Made by a program: the position numbers and the translations under genes
Shown: piece after piece, positions 48,078 through 59,349 of the stretch
Layout of the letters: every line of letters begins with the position of its first letter
Position numbering within the stretch: the first letter of the stretch is position 1
NCBI GenBank assembly: GCA_019634735.1
Contig: JAHCAT010000003.1
Span: 186,001-250,000 of the forward strand
DNA length: 64,000 nt
Direction: 5' to 3'
DNA from: Lysobacterales bacterium
Lineage (GTDB): Bacteria > Pseudomonadota > Gammaproteobacteria > Xanthomonadales > UBA2363
Notes under the pieces: generated by a model
What the model was told of the DNA's origin: nothing
The model's database searches: none
The model's input: only the letters and a program-made list of their open reading frames with translations

Positions 48078-48192
48078 GTCCTCCCCCTTTGGAGGTCGTC
48101 CAGCACATTGCCTACAATCGGGCGCAGTGCGGCGCTGAGTTTACAAGTGTTACGCCGCGAAGGTTAACGACTGCTGCCGGACTCGAACTGTG

Positions 48193-48723
48193 ATGGAACG
48201 CACGCTTTCCAGCGGGACCCGCGGACGCCGCGGATTTTCCCGGCGGGCAGTGCTGGCCGGGCTCGTGCTGCTCGCCGCCGGCCTGTCCTGCCGCTCGGCG
48301 TTCGCCTTGAACGGCTGCACGGACGGGGCCTTTGTCGACCGGCGGGGCCAGGCGATGGTGGAGATCGCCAACGACGACCCGACCAACCCGTTCCGCTACC
48401 GGCCGCGCTGCGTGACCGTCAGCGAAGGCACCGTGGTCCGTTTCAGGGCCGTGCCGAACTTCGGCATGCACCCGCTCTATGGGGGGACGGTGAACGGCGG
48501 CCAGGCCGTGATCGACCCGGGCAGCCCGATCGGTTCGATCACCAGCGGCAAGCAGGCGGAGCGCCTGCTGGTCGGTCCTGGAGAGCATCCGTACTTCTGC
48601 GATTTCCATTTCGCCCAGGGCATGATGGGCTCCATCCGCGTCGTGCCGGAGCTGTTCGCCGATGACTTCGAGGGGGCGCCCGAGGTTGCCGGGCAGCCTT
48701 TCGGCGGATCCGGCGGGGACTAG
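48193..48723 (+). CDS. Exported cupredoxin (plastocyanin-like copper protein)
   Basis: A 176-residue protein. The N terminus has a twin-arginine-like SRRAVLAG followed by a hydrophobic core, so export by Tat is likely. The cupredoxin domain covers about residues 50-155, with probable copper ligands in GMHPLYGG (His), PYFCDFHF (Cys and His) and GMMGSI (Met). It should carry electrons or bind copper in the periplasm. It is divergent from the DUF1800/DUF1501 pair. A GTG one codon upstream is an alternative start. Confidence 0.82.
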   Translation: MERTLSSGTRGRRGFSRRAVLAGLVLLAAGLSCRSAFALNGCTDGAFVDRRGQAMVEIANDDPTNPFRYRPRCVTVSEGTVVRFRAVPNFGMHPLYGGTVNGGQAVIDPGSPIGSITSGKQAERLLVGPGEHPYFCDFHFAQGMMGSIRVVPELFADDFEGAPEVAGQPFGGSGGD

Positions 48724-48726
48724 GGA

Positions 48727-48874
48727 AGGTCTGATCAAGCCCGTCCCGGCATTGATCAGAGTCGCCGGGCGCGGCACATGTCCGTGCCCGGCTCCGATGA
48801 ACAACGCACATGCGTGCTTGATTCGCGCCGGCCCGTCCATGGGCCGGAGGCAAGGTCTGAAATTGATCAGACCT
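48727..48874. repeat. Inverted-repeat element bounded by AGGTCTGATCAA
   Basis: A 148-bp element with perfect 12-bp terminal inverted repeats: AGGTCTGATCAA at 48727-48738 and TTGATCAGACCT at 48863-48874. Each end can also fold alone: 48730-48738 with 48752-48760, and 48853-48860 with 48867-48874. It starts 4 bases after the cupredoxin stop and ends 2 bases before the family A repeat. No second copy is in the window. Confidence 0.7.
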
Positions 48875-48876
48875 CA

Positions 48877-49037
48877 CCTGGCAGGCTGTTGAAGCACAGG
48901 GTGCTGGCTGCGGCCATGGATGGCCGCTCGGCGAAGCCATTGCGCAAGCGGTTGGCTCGACGGGAGCGTGTCCGGACCCGCGCCGGACGGACGCCTTGGA
49001 AAACGACCAGGACGGTCGTTTTCCAACAAGCTGCCAG
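48877..49037 (-). repeat. Palindromic intergenic element, family A copy 2
   Basis: A 161-bp copy of the element at 13501-13662 in the opposite orientation. Its internal 13-bp stem (48996-49008 with 49014-49026) differs from copy 1 by one base on each arm, and the changes keep pairing. The interval 48724-49186 holds this element, the adjacent inverted-repeat element and about 150 bp with no visible gene. Confidence 0.8.
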
Positions 49038-49186
49038 CGCCACCGAACGTCGAGCGCGCGGGTCGGCTTTCGGCGCTCGGTCGGAACCTGTCCGGAGGCA
49101 CCCGGACAACGGCTGCTTGCCGGGCGCAGGTTCGTTGCGAGAGCCAGACTGCCGTGGGCCGGGCAATCGGGAGCGGACTGGGGCGG

Positions 49187-49552
49187 TCAGACCCAGACGT
49201 CGTTGCGTGCCGTGAGCGTCCCGCCGGCGTCGCCGGTGTTGACGACGCCGCGCGGTTCGACGAGCAGAACGCAGCATTCCCCTGCTGCCACGGGCCGATG
49301 CTCGACACCCCGAGGCACGACGTACAGCTCGCCTGGCGCCATCGCCACGGCCCGGTCCCTGAACTCCAGGATCATGTGGCCTTCGAGGACGATGAACGTC
49401 TCGTCGGTGTCGGCGTGGGCATGCCAGACGAATTCACCCTGCAGGCGCACCAGCTTGAACTGGTAGTCGTTCATTTCCGCGACCACGCGCGGCGACCACT
49501 GCTCGGAGATCAGGGCCAGCTTGTCGCGCAGGTTGATGGCACGGTCGGACAT
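49187..49552 (-). CDS. Small cupin-domain protein
   Basis: A 121-residue single-domain cupin. Motif 1 is [18 protein letters not shown], with metal-binding histidines and glutamate, and motif 2 is [14 protein letters not shown]. Such proteins are metal-dependent isomerases, dioxygenases or binding proteins; no substrate can be given. It stands alone between the repeat region and the transglutaminase gene. Confidence 0.88.
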   Translation of the reverse strand: MSDRAINLRDKLALISEQWSPRVVAEMNDYQFKLVRLQGEFVWHAHADTDETFIVLEGHMILEFRDRAVAMAPGELYVVPRGVEHRPVAAGECCVLLVEPRGVVNTGDAGGTLTARNDVWV

Positions 49553-49672
49553 GAGGCCCCGCGGGCACGACGACGTCGAGTGTCGGCGAGTCGGAGCGAC
49601 CCGGCAAGTGCCGGCGGGGAGGGGCGGTCCGAGGCGATACCGTCGCAGCGGTCGGGCAACTGTTGTCGCCGG

Positions 49673-51145
49673 TCAGGGCGTGGGCAGCGCCCCGATTGCC
49701 TCGATGGCCAGATCGCCCAGCACCTCGACACCGCCGTAGAAGCGCCACGGATCGCCATCGCCGGCATGGACGGCGATGCGCAGTTGCGCCTGCCCGGGCA
49801 GGGCGGCATCGAAGGCCTGCCAGGACTTGCCGGTCCAGGCCGCGACCCAGGCGTGGGGGACGAAGGCCGGTCCGCCGAACTCGGTGCTGTAGGCCAGGCC
49901 GGTGACGACCCGTGCCGGGATGCCGGCGGCGCGGGCGAGGGCGGCCAGCAGGACCGCGTGCTCGGTGCAGTCGCCCTCCCGAAGCCGTGCCGCGTCGCTG
50001 GCGCTGGCGTAGCCGACTGCCAGCGTCTTGTGCTGGATGTGTCGACCGACCAGGCCGGTCAGGCGTTCCATGGCGGCCTTGGGCGAGCCGTCCAGGTCGC
50101 TGGGCAGCAGGGCACGGACATCGGGGTCGTCGTGGTCCAGCCAATCGGTGCGGGCAAGATCGGCAGCCACCGGCGGCGGTACCGGATCGCCGCCGGCCGG
50201 GTCGCGCAGGTGCAGGGCCCAGCGCTCGGCATCGATGGCCAGCACGCGCTGGCCATCGATGCCCGGCCAGTCGCGCGGCTGACGTTCGCTGCGCAGGGCC
50301 AGGCGCATCGGGCGGCTGCGGTCTCCGGCGGTAAGCGGGCGCGGCAACGTCAGCAGGGCGGTCTCCAGGATCTCGGCCGGCTGGTTGGCGGCGGTGGCGC
50401 AGGCCTGGTCGCACTCGATCATCTCCAGTTCCTGTCCCAGCATGTCCATGGTCATCCGGCGCAGGCGCAGGCGCTCGTCCAGCCAGCCACGGCTGACCAT
50501 TTCGCCGTCGGGCAGGGCCAGCACCTGGCGCACCTCGGTCAGCCGCAGCCGGCCCTCGGGAAGGTCGACCCAGGTCGGGCCGATGACCGTGTGGTCCATC
50601 GCCACGGCTTCCTGCAACAGACTCTGGAAAAGCTGGATGCGCGTGCTGGCGGCAGGGCGCGTGCCCAGGTTCCGCAGGCGCAGTTCGGCGCCATGGGCGA
50701 GCAGGGCGCCGCTCGGCCAGTCGATCTCGCGCACTGCACCCTGCTCGCCGTCGCCCCGCCCGGAGCGCACCTCGAAGCGGCCATCGGCCCGGCGCCTGCC
50801 GGACACCGACATGGTCAGGCCGCTGAGCGTGCTGGTCGCGAAGAACGCCAGCGGCTCACCCGCAGCGGTTTCTTCATGGCGCTCCTCGATGCGCATCAGC
50901 ACCGGTACGCCGGCGCGGCCGAGCGACAGTTCGATGACCTGGCTGGTGTGAACCTCGCCGCCGGTGCGCAGCGTCCGGAAATGGGCATGCCCCACCTTGC
51001 GGCCTTCCAGCACCACGCGCAGCCACTGCTCGTCGGCCTCGTCCGCCCGGGCTGGAGTTGCCAGGCCGGTCTGCGGCAGCAGGAGCAGGGCAGCCAGCAG
51101 GAGGACCTGGAAAGCGACACTCATCGGGCAGGTGGGTCGGCGCAT
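49673..51145 (-). CDS. Exported transglutaminase-like protein
   Basis: A 490-residue protein with a signal peptide (hydrophobic core AFQVLLLAALLLLP). The C-terminal transglutaminase-like domain has the catalytic cysteine in LREGDCTEHAVLLAALARAAGIPARVV, histidine in VPHAWVAAW and aspartate in AFDAALPG. The N-terminal ~300 residues are beta-rich and unassigned. Bacterial members are often proteases or amidases. The start at 51145 is preferred over 51124 because it adds basic residues to the signal, but no clear ribosome binding site is seen for either. Confidence 0.82.
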   Translation of the reverse strand: MRRPTCPMSVAFQVLLLAALLLLPQTGLATPARADEADEQWLRVVLEGRKVGHAHFRTLRTGGEVHTSQVIELSLGRAGVPVLMRIEERHEETAAGEPLAFFATSTLSGLTMSVSGRRRADGRFEVRSGRGDGEQGAVREIDWPSGALLAHGAELRLRNLGTRPAASTRIQLFQSLLQEAVAMDHTVIGPTWVDLPEGRLRLTEVRQVLALPDGEMVSRGWLDERLRLRRMTMDMLGQELEMIECDQACATAANQPAEILETALLTLPRPLTAGDRSRPMRLALRSERQPRDWPGIDGQRVLAIDAERWALHLRDPAGGDPVPPPVAADLARTDWLDHDDPDVRALLPSDLDGSPKAAMERLTGLVGRHIQHKTLAVGYASASDAARLREGDCTEHAVLLAALARAAGIPARVVTGLAYSTEFGGPAFVPHAWVAAWTGKSWQAFDAALPGQAQLRIAVHAGDGDPWRFYGGVEVLGDLAIEAIGALPTP

Positions 51146-51364
51146 GGCGCCATGATGGCATCCCGGGCGCGGCGCCCGCACCTGCCGGCCCGGTGCTTTG
51201 GCGGGGCGAGGCGCAGCCGCGGCCGAGGGGAGGACACCCGGGGCGCGCCCGATGACAACGGCAGGATTCGACGCCTCGTCGAGCCATCGCGCCGCGCCAG
51301 CCGGCGACCGCGGAGGCCTCCCGTTCAAGGGGTTCATCCTGCGTGGCGGCGCAGGTCTGCGCAC

Positions 51365-51370
51365 TACAAT
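51365..51370 (+). promoter_or_regulatory. Possible -10 element before purT
   Basis: TACAAT lies 24 bases before the purT ATG. The region 17 bases upstream does not resemble a -35, so the call rests on the -10 alone. Confidence 0.3.
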
Positions 51371-51393
51371 GACCCGCCCTGCCGGAGCCCGCC

Positions 51394-52575
51394 ATGGTCC
51401 AGATCGGAACGCCGCTCACCGATACCGCCACCCGCCTGCTGCTGCTCGGTTCGGGAGAGCTGGGTCGGGAGGTGGCGATCGAAGCGATGCGATACGGTGT
51501 CGAGGTGGTGGCCGTGGACCGGTACGACAACGCGCCGGCCATGCAGGTCGCCCATCGCAGCCATGTCGTCGACATGCTGGATGCCGCCGCGCTGCGCGCG
51601 GTGATCGAGGCCGAACGCCCGAACCTGGTGGTACCCGAGATCGAGGCCATCCACACCGCGACCCTGGTGGCGATGGAGGCGCAGGGGCTGCGCGTGGTGC
51701 CCACCGCGCGCGCCACCGCGCTGACCATGGACCGAGAGGGTATCCGAAGGCTGGCTGCGGAAAGCCTGGGCGTGCCGACCTCGCCCTACCGTTTCGTCGA
51801 CGACGAGGTCGCCTATCGTGCCGCGGTCGAGGCCCTGGGCCTGCCCTGCGTGGTCAAGCCGATCATGAGCTCCTCCGGAAAGGGACAGAGCCTGGTGCGC
51901 AGCGCCGACGACATCGGCCTGGCCTGGGAGCATGCGCAGCGCGGCGGCCGCGCGGGCGCCGGCCGGGTCATCGTCGAAGGTTTCGTGCCGTTCGACTACG
52001 AGATCACCCTGCTGACGGTGCGCCATGCCGGCGGTACCGCCTTCTGCGCGCCGATCGGACACCTGCAGATCGACGGCGACTATCGGGAGAGCTGGCAGCC
52101 GCATCCGATGTCGGACACCGCACTGGCGCGGTCCCAGGAGATCGCCCGCGCGGTCACCGATGCCCTGGGCGGCCAGGGCGTGTTCGGCGTCGAGCTGTTC
52201 GTGCGTGGCGACGAGGTGTTGTTTTCCGAGGTCTCGCCGCGCCCGCACGACACCGGCCTGGTCACCCTGGCCAGCCAGGACCTGAGCGAATTCGCCCTGC
52301 ACGTCCGCGCGATACTCGACCTGCCCATACCGGGCATCGGGCAGCGTGGTCCTGCCGCCTCGGTGGCGATCCTGGCGGAGGGCCAGGGTCGTCCTCGTTT
52401 TTCCGGGCTGGACGCCGCACTGGCGGACGCGGACACCGAGCTGCGTCTGTTCGGAAAGCCCGTGGTGCAGGGCAAGCGCCGGGTGGGCGTGGCGCTGGCT
52501 CGCGGCGACGATCTCGAACAGGCGCGCTCGAAGGCGCGCGCGGCGGCTGCCGCCTTGACCATCGCGCTGGATTGA
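51394..52575 (+). CDS. purT: Formate-dependent phosphoribosylglycinamide formyltransferase 2
   Basis: A 393-residue ATP-grasp enzyme that formylates GAR with formate in purine synthesis. [31 protein letters not shown], the [17 protein letters not shown] loop and the [13 protein letters not shown] metal site are standard PurT. It lies alone between the transglutaminase and crbS genes. Confidence 0.96.
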   Translation: MVQIGTPLTDTATRLLLLGSGELGREVAIEAMRYGVEVVAVDRYDNAPAMQVAHRSHVVDMLDAAALRAVIEAERPNLVVPEIEAIHTATLVAMEAQGLRVVPTARATALTMDREGIRRLAAESLGVPTSPYRFVDDEVAYRAAVEALGLPCVVKPIMSSSGKGQSLVRSADDIGLAWEHAQRGGRAGAGRVIVEGFVPFDYEITLLTVRHAGGTAFCAPIGHLQIDGDYRESWQPHPMSDTALARSQEIARAVTDALGGQGVFGVELFVRGDEVLFSEVSPRPHDTGLVTLASQDLSEFALHVRAILDLPIPGIGQRGPAASVAILAEGQGRPRFSGLDAALADADTELRLFGKPVVQGKRRVGVALARGDDLEQARSKARAAAAALTIALD

Positions 52576-52585
52576 CCCTGGCCCA

Positions 52586-52621
52586 GGCCACGGGGCGCCG
52601 GCATTGCGGCATCCCGTGGCC
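52586..52621 (+). terminator. Stem-loop after purT
   Basis: A 9-bp stem, GGCCACGGG with CCCGTGGCC, encloses an 18-base loop that can form a short inner stem. It begins 10 bases after the purT stop. No T run is seen. Confidence 0.45.
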
Positions 52622-52819
52622 GAATCGCCGCTGCGGACGGTCCGCGGCGAGGCGGGCAGGGGAGGATCGGTCGGTCGCCGCCCTTGACCGGGCCGGTTCG
52701 CAGCGTAGACTGCCCCGGGGAGGGCGGATACCCGTCCTGGGGGCGCGTCGGCGCGGGACTGCCGGGCATCCGCCGACCGGCGCGTGCCATGGCTGCGGCC
52801 TCGAGGGGTATCGCACGCA

Positions 52820-55800
52820 GTGATAGGAAACTGGGTACTGCTGCTGGTCTCGGTGGCCTACGTCGGGCTGCTGTTCGCCGTGGCCTACTTCGGCGATCGC
52901 CGACCGCTGTACCCGAACCGCGTCTGGTTGCGTCCGATCGTCTACAGCCTCGCCCTGGCGGTCTACTGCTCGTCCTGGACGTTCTACGGCGCCGTCGGCA
53001 GTGCGATCAGCAGCGGCTGGGGCTATTTCGCGATCTACCTGGGTCCGATCCTGCTCTTCCTGTTCGGCCCTCGCCTGATCGAGCGCCTGGTGCTGATCGC
53101 CAAGGACCAGAACATCACCTCGATAGGCGACTTCATCGCCTCCCGTTTCGGGAAGTCGCAGGGCCTGGCGGTGACCGTCGCGCTGATCGCGCTGACGGCG
53201 GCGATCCCCTACCTCGCATTGCAGTTCAAGGCGGTCGCGATGAGCATCGAGGTGCTCTCGGCGACGTCGGAGGCCGAAGGCGCCGCGCCCGCGGTGCTGG
53301 CCGACACGGCGTTCTGGATCGCGGCCCTGCTGGCGCTGTTCGCGATCCTGTTCGGCACGCGCCAGATCGACGCCACCGAGCACCACCACGGGATGATGCT
53401 GGCCATCGCCCTTGAGTCGCTGGTCAAGCTCCTCGCCTTCGTCGCGGTTGGCCTGTATGCCCTGTGGTTGCTGCTGACCCCGGGCGGCGCGACGGCGCTG
53501 CCTCCGTCCGGGCAGCCCTTGCCCATCCAGCGCCTGCAGTGGCCCAGCGCTTTCCTGGCGCAGACCTTGCTGGCCTTCTGCGCCATGCTGTGCCTGCCGA
53601 GGCAGTTCCAGGTGGGCGTCGTCGAGTGCGAGGACGTCGGCGACGTGCGCAAGGCCCGCTGGTGGTTTCCGGCGTATCTGCTGGTCTTCAGTCTTCTGGT
53701 GCCGCCGATCGCGCTGGCGGCCTGGCCGCTCCTGCAGGGGTCCGGGCTGAGCGCCGATGCCGCCGTACTGTGGCTGCCCCTATCCCAGGGCCAGCACGGC
53801 CTGGCATTGCTGGCCTACATCGGAGGATTCAGCGCCGCCACCGGCATGGTCATCGTCGCCAGCGTCGCGCTGAGCATCATGATCAGCAACGACCTGGTGA
53901 TGCCCCTGCTGTTGCGCCTGCGCAAGCTGCACCTTGAACAGCGAGGCGACCTTTCGCGGCTGGTGCTGTGGGTGCGCCGCTTCGCCATCGTCGCACTGGC
54001 GACGCTCGGCTATGCCTACTACCGGATAACGGCGCAGAGCGACAGTCTTGCCGCGACCGGCCTGCTTGCCTTCGTCGCCGTCGCGCAGTTCATGCCGGCG
54101 ATGCTCGCCGGTCTCTACTGGGGAGGTGCGACCCGTCAGGGCGTGCTTGCCGGGCTGCTGGGCGGCTATGCCGTCTGGCTTTACACGCTGTTGCTGCCGA
54201 CCGTGGCCCGTGCCGGATGGCTGCCCGAGGCTTGGCTGCTCACAGGTCCGCTGGAGCTGTCCCTGCTGCGCCCGGAAGCCCTGTTCGGGCTCAGCGGTTG
54301 GCATCCGATCACGCATGGCGTGTTCTGGTCGCTGTCGGTCAACGCCCTGACCCTGGTCCTGGTGTCCTTGCGGTGGCGGATCGGCCTGCGCGAACGACTG
54401 CAGGCGACCCGATTCCTGGATCCCTACCGCCAGCAGCCGACCGAGTCCCCGGACCTGGCGGTCGGGCGCCTCACCGTCGGCGATCTTCGTGAGCTCGCCG
54501 CGCGCATTCTCGGCGAGCCCTTCGTCCGCCGTGCCTTCGACGAACACCTGGCCGAGCGCGATGTGCCGCTGGGCCTCGAAGGGCGTCCGGACCGCGCACT
54601 CTTGCAGTTCACAGAGCGTCTGCTTGCCGGTGCGATCGGTGCCGCAACCGCCCGCCATGTCCTGGCGGGCGCCCTGAGCGGCAGCGGCCTAGACCTGGCC
54701 CAGGTCGTCGACCTGCTGGACACGGCATCGCAAGAGCTGCGATTCAACCGCGAGCTGCTCGGGGTCACCTTCGAGCACATGGCGCAGGGCATCAGCGTCG
54801 TCGACGACCGGATGCGCCTGGTGGCCTGGAACCGACGCTACATCGAGCTGTTCGACTATCCCGACGGAATCGTCGCCGTGGGAACGCCGATCGCCCAGTT
54901 GATCGCCCTGAACGCCGAGCGTGGGCTGCTGGGTCCGGGCAGCGTCGCCGAGCATGTCGAGAAGCGGCTGGCCTACCTGCAGCAGGGCAGCGCCCATGTC
55001 CATATTCGCGACTGGCCGGACGGCCGGGTCATCGAGAGCCGGGGCGAGCCGTTGCCGGGCGGTGGGTACCTGATGACGTTCGCCGACATCACCGAGTACA
55101 AGCTCGCCGAGCAGGCGCTGCGCGAGGCCAACGAGACCCTGGAACTGCGGGTCAGCGAACGCACCCGAGCGCTGACCCGCTCGCTGGACGCCGAAGCCAG
55201 GGCCAAACGCGAGGCGGAGTCCGCCAATCTCAGCAAGACGCGCTTTCTCGCCGCGGCAAGCCACGACCTGCTGCAACCGTTGAATGCCGCCCGTCTGTTC
55301 ACTTCCTCCCTTCGCGAGCATCCCTTCGAGGACGAGGAGGCGGAGCGGTTGTCCGAGCGCATCGACACTTCGTTGCGTGCCGCCGAAGAGCTGCTCGACG
55401 GGCTCCTCGACGTCTCCCGTCTGGACACGGGCCGGCTGCGGCCGCAGGTCGTCGACCTCGCCGCCGACGACCTCCTGGTCTCGCTGCGCGAACAGTTCTC
55501 CGGCCTCGCCGCGGCGCGGGGCATCGGCTTGCGCATCCATTCGTGCTCGTGCGGCGTGCACAGCGACCGGCGGCTCCTGCGTCGCGTCCTCCAGAACATG
55601 ATCGCGAACGCCCTGCGCTACACCGCCAGTGGCCGGATCGTGGTGGGTTGCCGTCGCCGTCGGGGGGATGTGGAATTCCAGGTCCTCGACACCGGGCCAG
55701 GCATTCCAGCCGAGCACCAGGAGCACATATTCGACGAGTTCCTCCGGCTCGGCGCGGACTCCCCCTGGGGCGAGCAGGGGCTTGGCCTCGGCCTTTCCAT

Positions 55801-56341
55801 CTGCCAGCGCATCTGCCGCCTGCTCGGCGCCCACCTGACCGTCCATTCCGTGCCAGGGCGGGGCAGCCGGTTCAGTGTGCGGGTGCCGGGCGCGAAGGCC
55901 CCGGTCAGGCGTACCGAGCGTCCGGCTGCCGGTCATTCGTTCGGCTCACTGGCCGGCTTGCGCGTGCTTTGCCTGGACAACGACCAGTCGATTCTCGAGG
56001 GCATGCACTCGCTGCTCCTGCGCTGGGGTGCGGAGCCCATGCTTGCCGATCGGGTCGACAGGGCCTTGATCCTGTGCCGTGATCGCAAACCGGATGTCCT
56101 GCTGGTCGACTTCCACCTCCACGACCGTGTCGACGGGATCGATGCGCTCCGCGAGTTGCTCGGGTGCTGGCCCGAATCCCCGCCGCAATCGGCCCTGATC
56201 ACGGCCGATACCAGCGAGGCGCTCGCCCAGCGCGCGCGCGACGAGGGGATCGTGGTCATGCGAAAGCCGCTGAAACCTGCGGTGCTGCGTGCCCAGCTCG
56301 CGGCCGTATCGACACTCAAGGTCCGGCGACACCCACGATAG
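52820..56341 (+). CDS. crbS: Sodium:solute symporter-like hybrid histidine kinase (CrbS type)
   Basis: A 1173-residue sensor. Residues 1 to about 530 form a sodium:solute-symporter-like membrane domain (opening VIGNWVLLLVSVAYVG). A PAS domain follows at about 640-760 (GISVVDDRMRLVAWNRRYIELF). The histidine kinase part has His815 in AASHDLLQPLNAARLF, an ATPase domain at about 925-1040 (DTGPGIPAEHQ, GLGLGLSICQRI), and a C-terminal receiver with Asp1097 in LLVDFHLHD. GTG at 52820 is the likely start; a GTG 36 bases upstream is possible. CrbS/CrbR (MxtR/ErdR) systems control acetate use in Vibrio and Pseudomonas, and acs lies next door. Confidence 0.9.
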   Translation: MIGNWVLLLVSVAYVGLLFAVAYFGDRRPLYPNRVWLRPIVYSLALAVYCSSWTFYGAVGSAISSGWGYFAIYLGPILLFLFGPRLIERLVLIAKDQNITSIGDFIASRFGKSQGLAVTVALIALTAAIPYLALQFKAVAMSIEVLSATSEAEGAAPAVLADTAFWIAALLALFAILFGTRQIDATEHHHGMMLAIALESLVKLLAFVAVGLYALWLLLTPGGATALPPSGQPLPIQRLQWPSAFLAQTLLAFCAMLCLPRQFQVGVVECEDVGDVRKARWWFPAYLLVFSLLVPPIALAAWPLLQGSGLSADAAVLWLPLSQGQHGLALLAYIGGFSAATGMVIVASVALSIMISNDLVMPLLLRLRKLHLEQRGDLSRLVLWVRRFAIVALATLGYAYYRITAQSDSLAATGLLAFVAVAQFMPAMLAGLYWGGATRQGVLAGLLGGYAVWLYTLLLPTVARAGWLPEAWLLTGPLELSLLRPEALFGLSGWHPITHGVFWSLSVNALTLVLVSLRWRIGLRERLQATRFLDPYRQQPTESPDLAVGRLTVGDLRELAARILGEPFVRRAFDEHLAERDVPLGLEGRPDRALLQFTERLLAGAIGAATARHVLAGALSGSGLDLAQVVDLLDTASQELRFNRELLGVTFEHMAQGISVVDDRMRLVAWNRRYIELFDYPDGIVAVGTPIAQLIALNAERGLLGPGSVAEHVEKRLAYLQQGSAHVHIRDWPDGRVIESRGEPLPGGGYLMTFADITEYKLAEQALREANETLELRVSERTRALTRSLDAEARAKREAESANLSKTRFLAAASHDLLQPLNAARLFTSSLREHPFEDEEAERLSERIDTSLRAAEELLDGLLDVSRLDTGRLRPQVVDLAADDLLVSLREQFSGLAAARGIGLRIHSCSCGVHSDRRLLRRVLQNMIANALRYTASGRIVVGCRRRRGDVEFQVLDTGPGIPAEHQEHIFDEFLRLGADSPWGEQGLGLGLSICQRICRLLGAHLTVHSVPGRGSRFSVRVPGAKAPVRRTERPAAGHSFGSLAGLRVLCLDNDQSILEGMHSLLLRWGAEPMLADRVDRALILCRDRKPDVLLVDFHLHDRVDGIDALRELLGCWPESPPQSALITADTSEALAQRARDEGIVVMRKPLKPAVLRAQLAAVSTLKVRRHPR

Positions 56342-56361
56342 GCCGCCAACCGCCGGTCCGT

Positions 56362-57021
56362 TCAGGGAAGGCTGGCGCCTCCGTCCGACGCGGAGTCCAG
56401 CGACAGGCGCCTGACCATGAGGATCGCCTGGGTCCGGTTGGTCGCGCCGAGCTTCCGGAGCACCGCCGTCATATGGGCCTTGATGGTCGCTTCGGAAACG
56501 CCGAGCTGCCAGGCGATCTGTTTGTTCAGGAGCCCTTCGCCGAGCATGGCCAGAACCCGGAACTGCTGTGGGGTCAGCTCGGCGATCCGGGCGGCGAGGT
56601 CGTTCTCCCGGACGTCCGCCTCGCCATCCTCGACCAGGTCGCCTGGCAGCCAGACCGCTCCTTCGAGCACTTCCGTCAGCGCCTGTGCGATGGTCTCGAG
56701 CGAGGCCGACTTCGGGATGAAGCCGCTTGCCCCGAGACGGATGGCACGCTGCATGGTCGATGACTCCTCCCGGGCCGAAACCACGACGACCGGCAGCTGC
56801 GGGTAATGGCTGCGGAAATGGACCAGCGCACTGAAACCCTGCGCGCCCGGTATGTTGAGGTCGAGAAGGAGGAGGTCGGCGTGGGGATGCGCCTCGGCGA
56901 GATCCTGGAGGCCCGGCACACTGTCGGTCTCGTGCAGGGCCGCCTGAGGCAGCACCCGCGAGACGGCTCGCTTCAGGGCGTCCCTGAACAGCGGATGGTC
57001 GTCGGCGATCAGAATGTCCAT
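56362..57021 (-). CDS. crbR: LuxR/NarL-family response regulator (CrbR type)
   Basis: A 219-residue regulator. The receiver domain has acidic residues in IADDHPLFRD and the phospho-acceptor Asp54 in LLLDLNIPG. The C-terminal helix-turn-helix (about 150-205) has LTPQQFRVLAMLGEGLLNKQIAWQLGVSEATIKAHM. It converges with crbS with only 20 bp between, and follows acs in the same direction after 51 bp, so acs and crbR are probably co-transcribed. It is the likely reader of the GACCAAAGTC-like sites upstream of acs, the porin and the symporter pair. Confidence 0.88.
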   Translation of the reverse strand: MDILIADDHPLFRDALKRAVSRVLPQAALHETDSVPGLQDLAEAHPHADLLLLDLNIPGAQGFSALVHFRSHYPQLPVVVVSAREESSTMQRAIRLGASGFIPKSASLETIAQALTEVLEGAVWLPGDLVEDGEADVRENDLAARIAELTPQQFRVLAMLGEGLLNKQIAWQLGVSEATIKAHMTAVLRKLGATNRTQAILMVRRLSLDSASDGGASLP

Positions 57022-57072
57022 GTTCGGCGCAGGGCAGGGTGGCGGATCGCGCTCAGCGCTGGTCTGCCCGGG

Positions 57073-59022
<1,950 letters not shown>

Positions 59023-59095
59023 GGTGCACTCCGTGGCGTCCGCTGCGGGAGAGAGCAGGGTGGTTCACACCATGCGGCTAGCCGAACCTGGCATC

Positions 59096-59113
59096 CAATT
59101 AGACTTTGGTCGC
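59096..59113 (-). promoter_or_regulatory. Candidate CrbR operator upstream of acs
   Basis: CAATTAGACTTTGGTCGC on the plus strand reads GCGACCAAAGTCTAATTG toward acs. The GAC-N4-GTC core is shared with sites before the porin and symporter genes. The flanking TAATTG half also matches the third site (GAATTG). Confidence 0.55.
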
Positions 59114-59265
59114 ACCGCGCCGGGCGTGTCGCGTCGCAGCACCACGCCATCGGAGGCGGCCGGATTTTCCAGCTGAAAACCGGAGCCTGCCGAACCGAGT
59201 GTGATACGCATCGCATGCTGCGCTGCCGTATCGACCCTGCCATGGCCAAGCCGGTCTCCTGCCGC

Positions 59266-59283
59266 TACGACCAAAGGTGAATG
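59266..59283 (+). promoter_or_regulatory. Candidate CrbR operator upstream of the porin gene
   Basis: TACGACCAAAGGTGAATG shares GACCAAAG and the GAAT flank with the acs and symporter sites, but the right half is imperfect (GGT in place of GTC). It ends 67 bases before the porin ATG, close to the spacing seen at acs. Confidence 0.45.
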
Positions 59284-59349
59284 GGCGAAGTGGGGCGCTT
59301 CGCGATACACCTCGCAGTGCCGCATACAAACCCTGGGGAGGACTGGCTG

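Noticed and set aside
48078..48192. Promoters in the DUF1800/cupredoxin divergent region (TACAAT at 48113)
   Set aside because: A -10-like hexamer is visible but the matching -35 needs an 18-base spacer and is poor; too weak to list as a feature.
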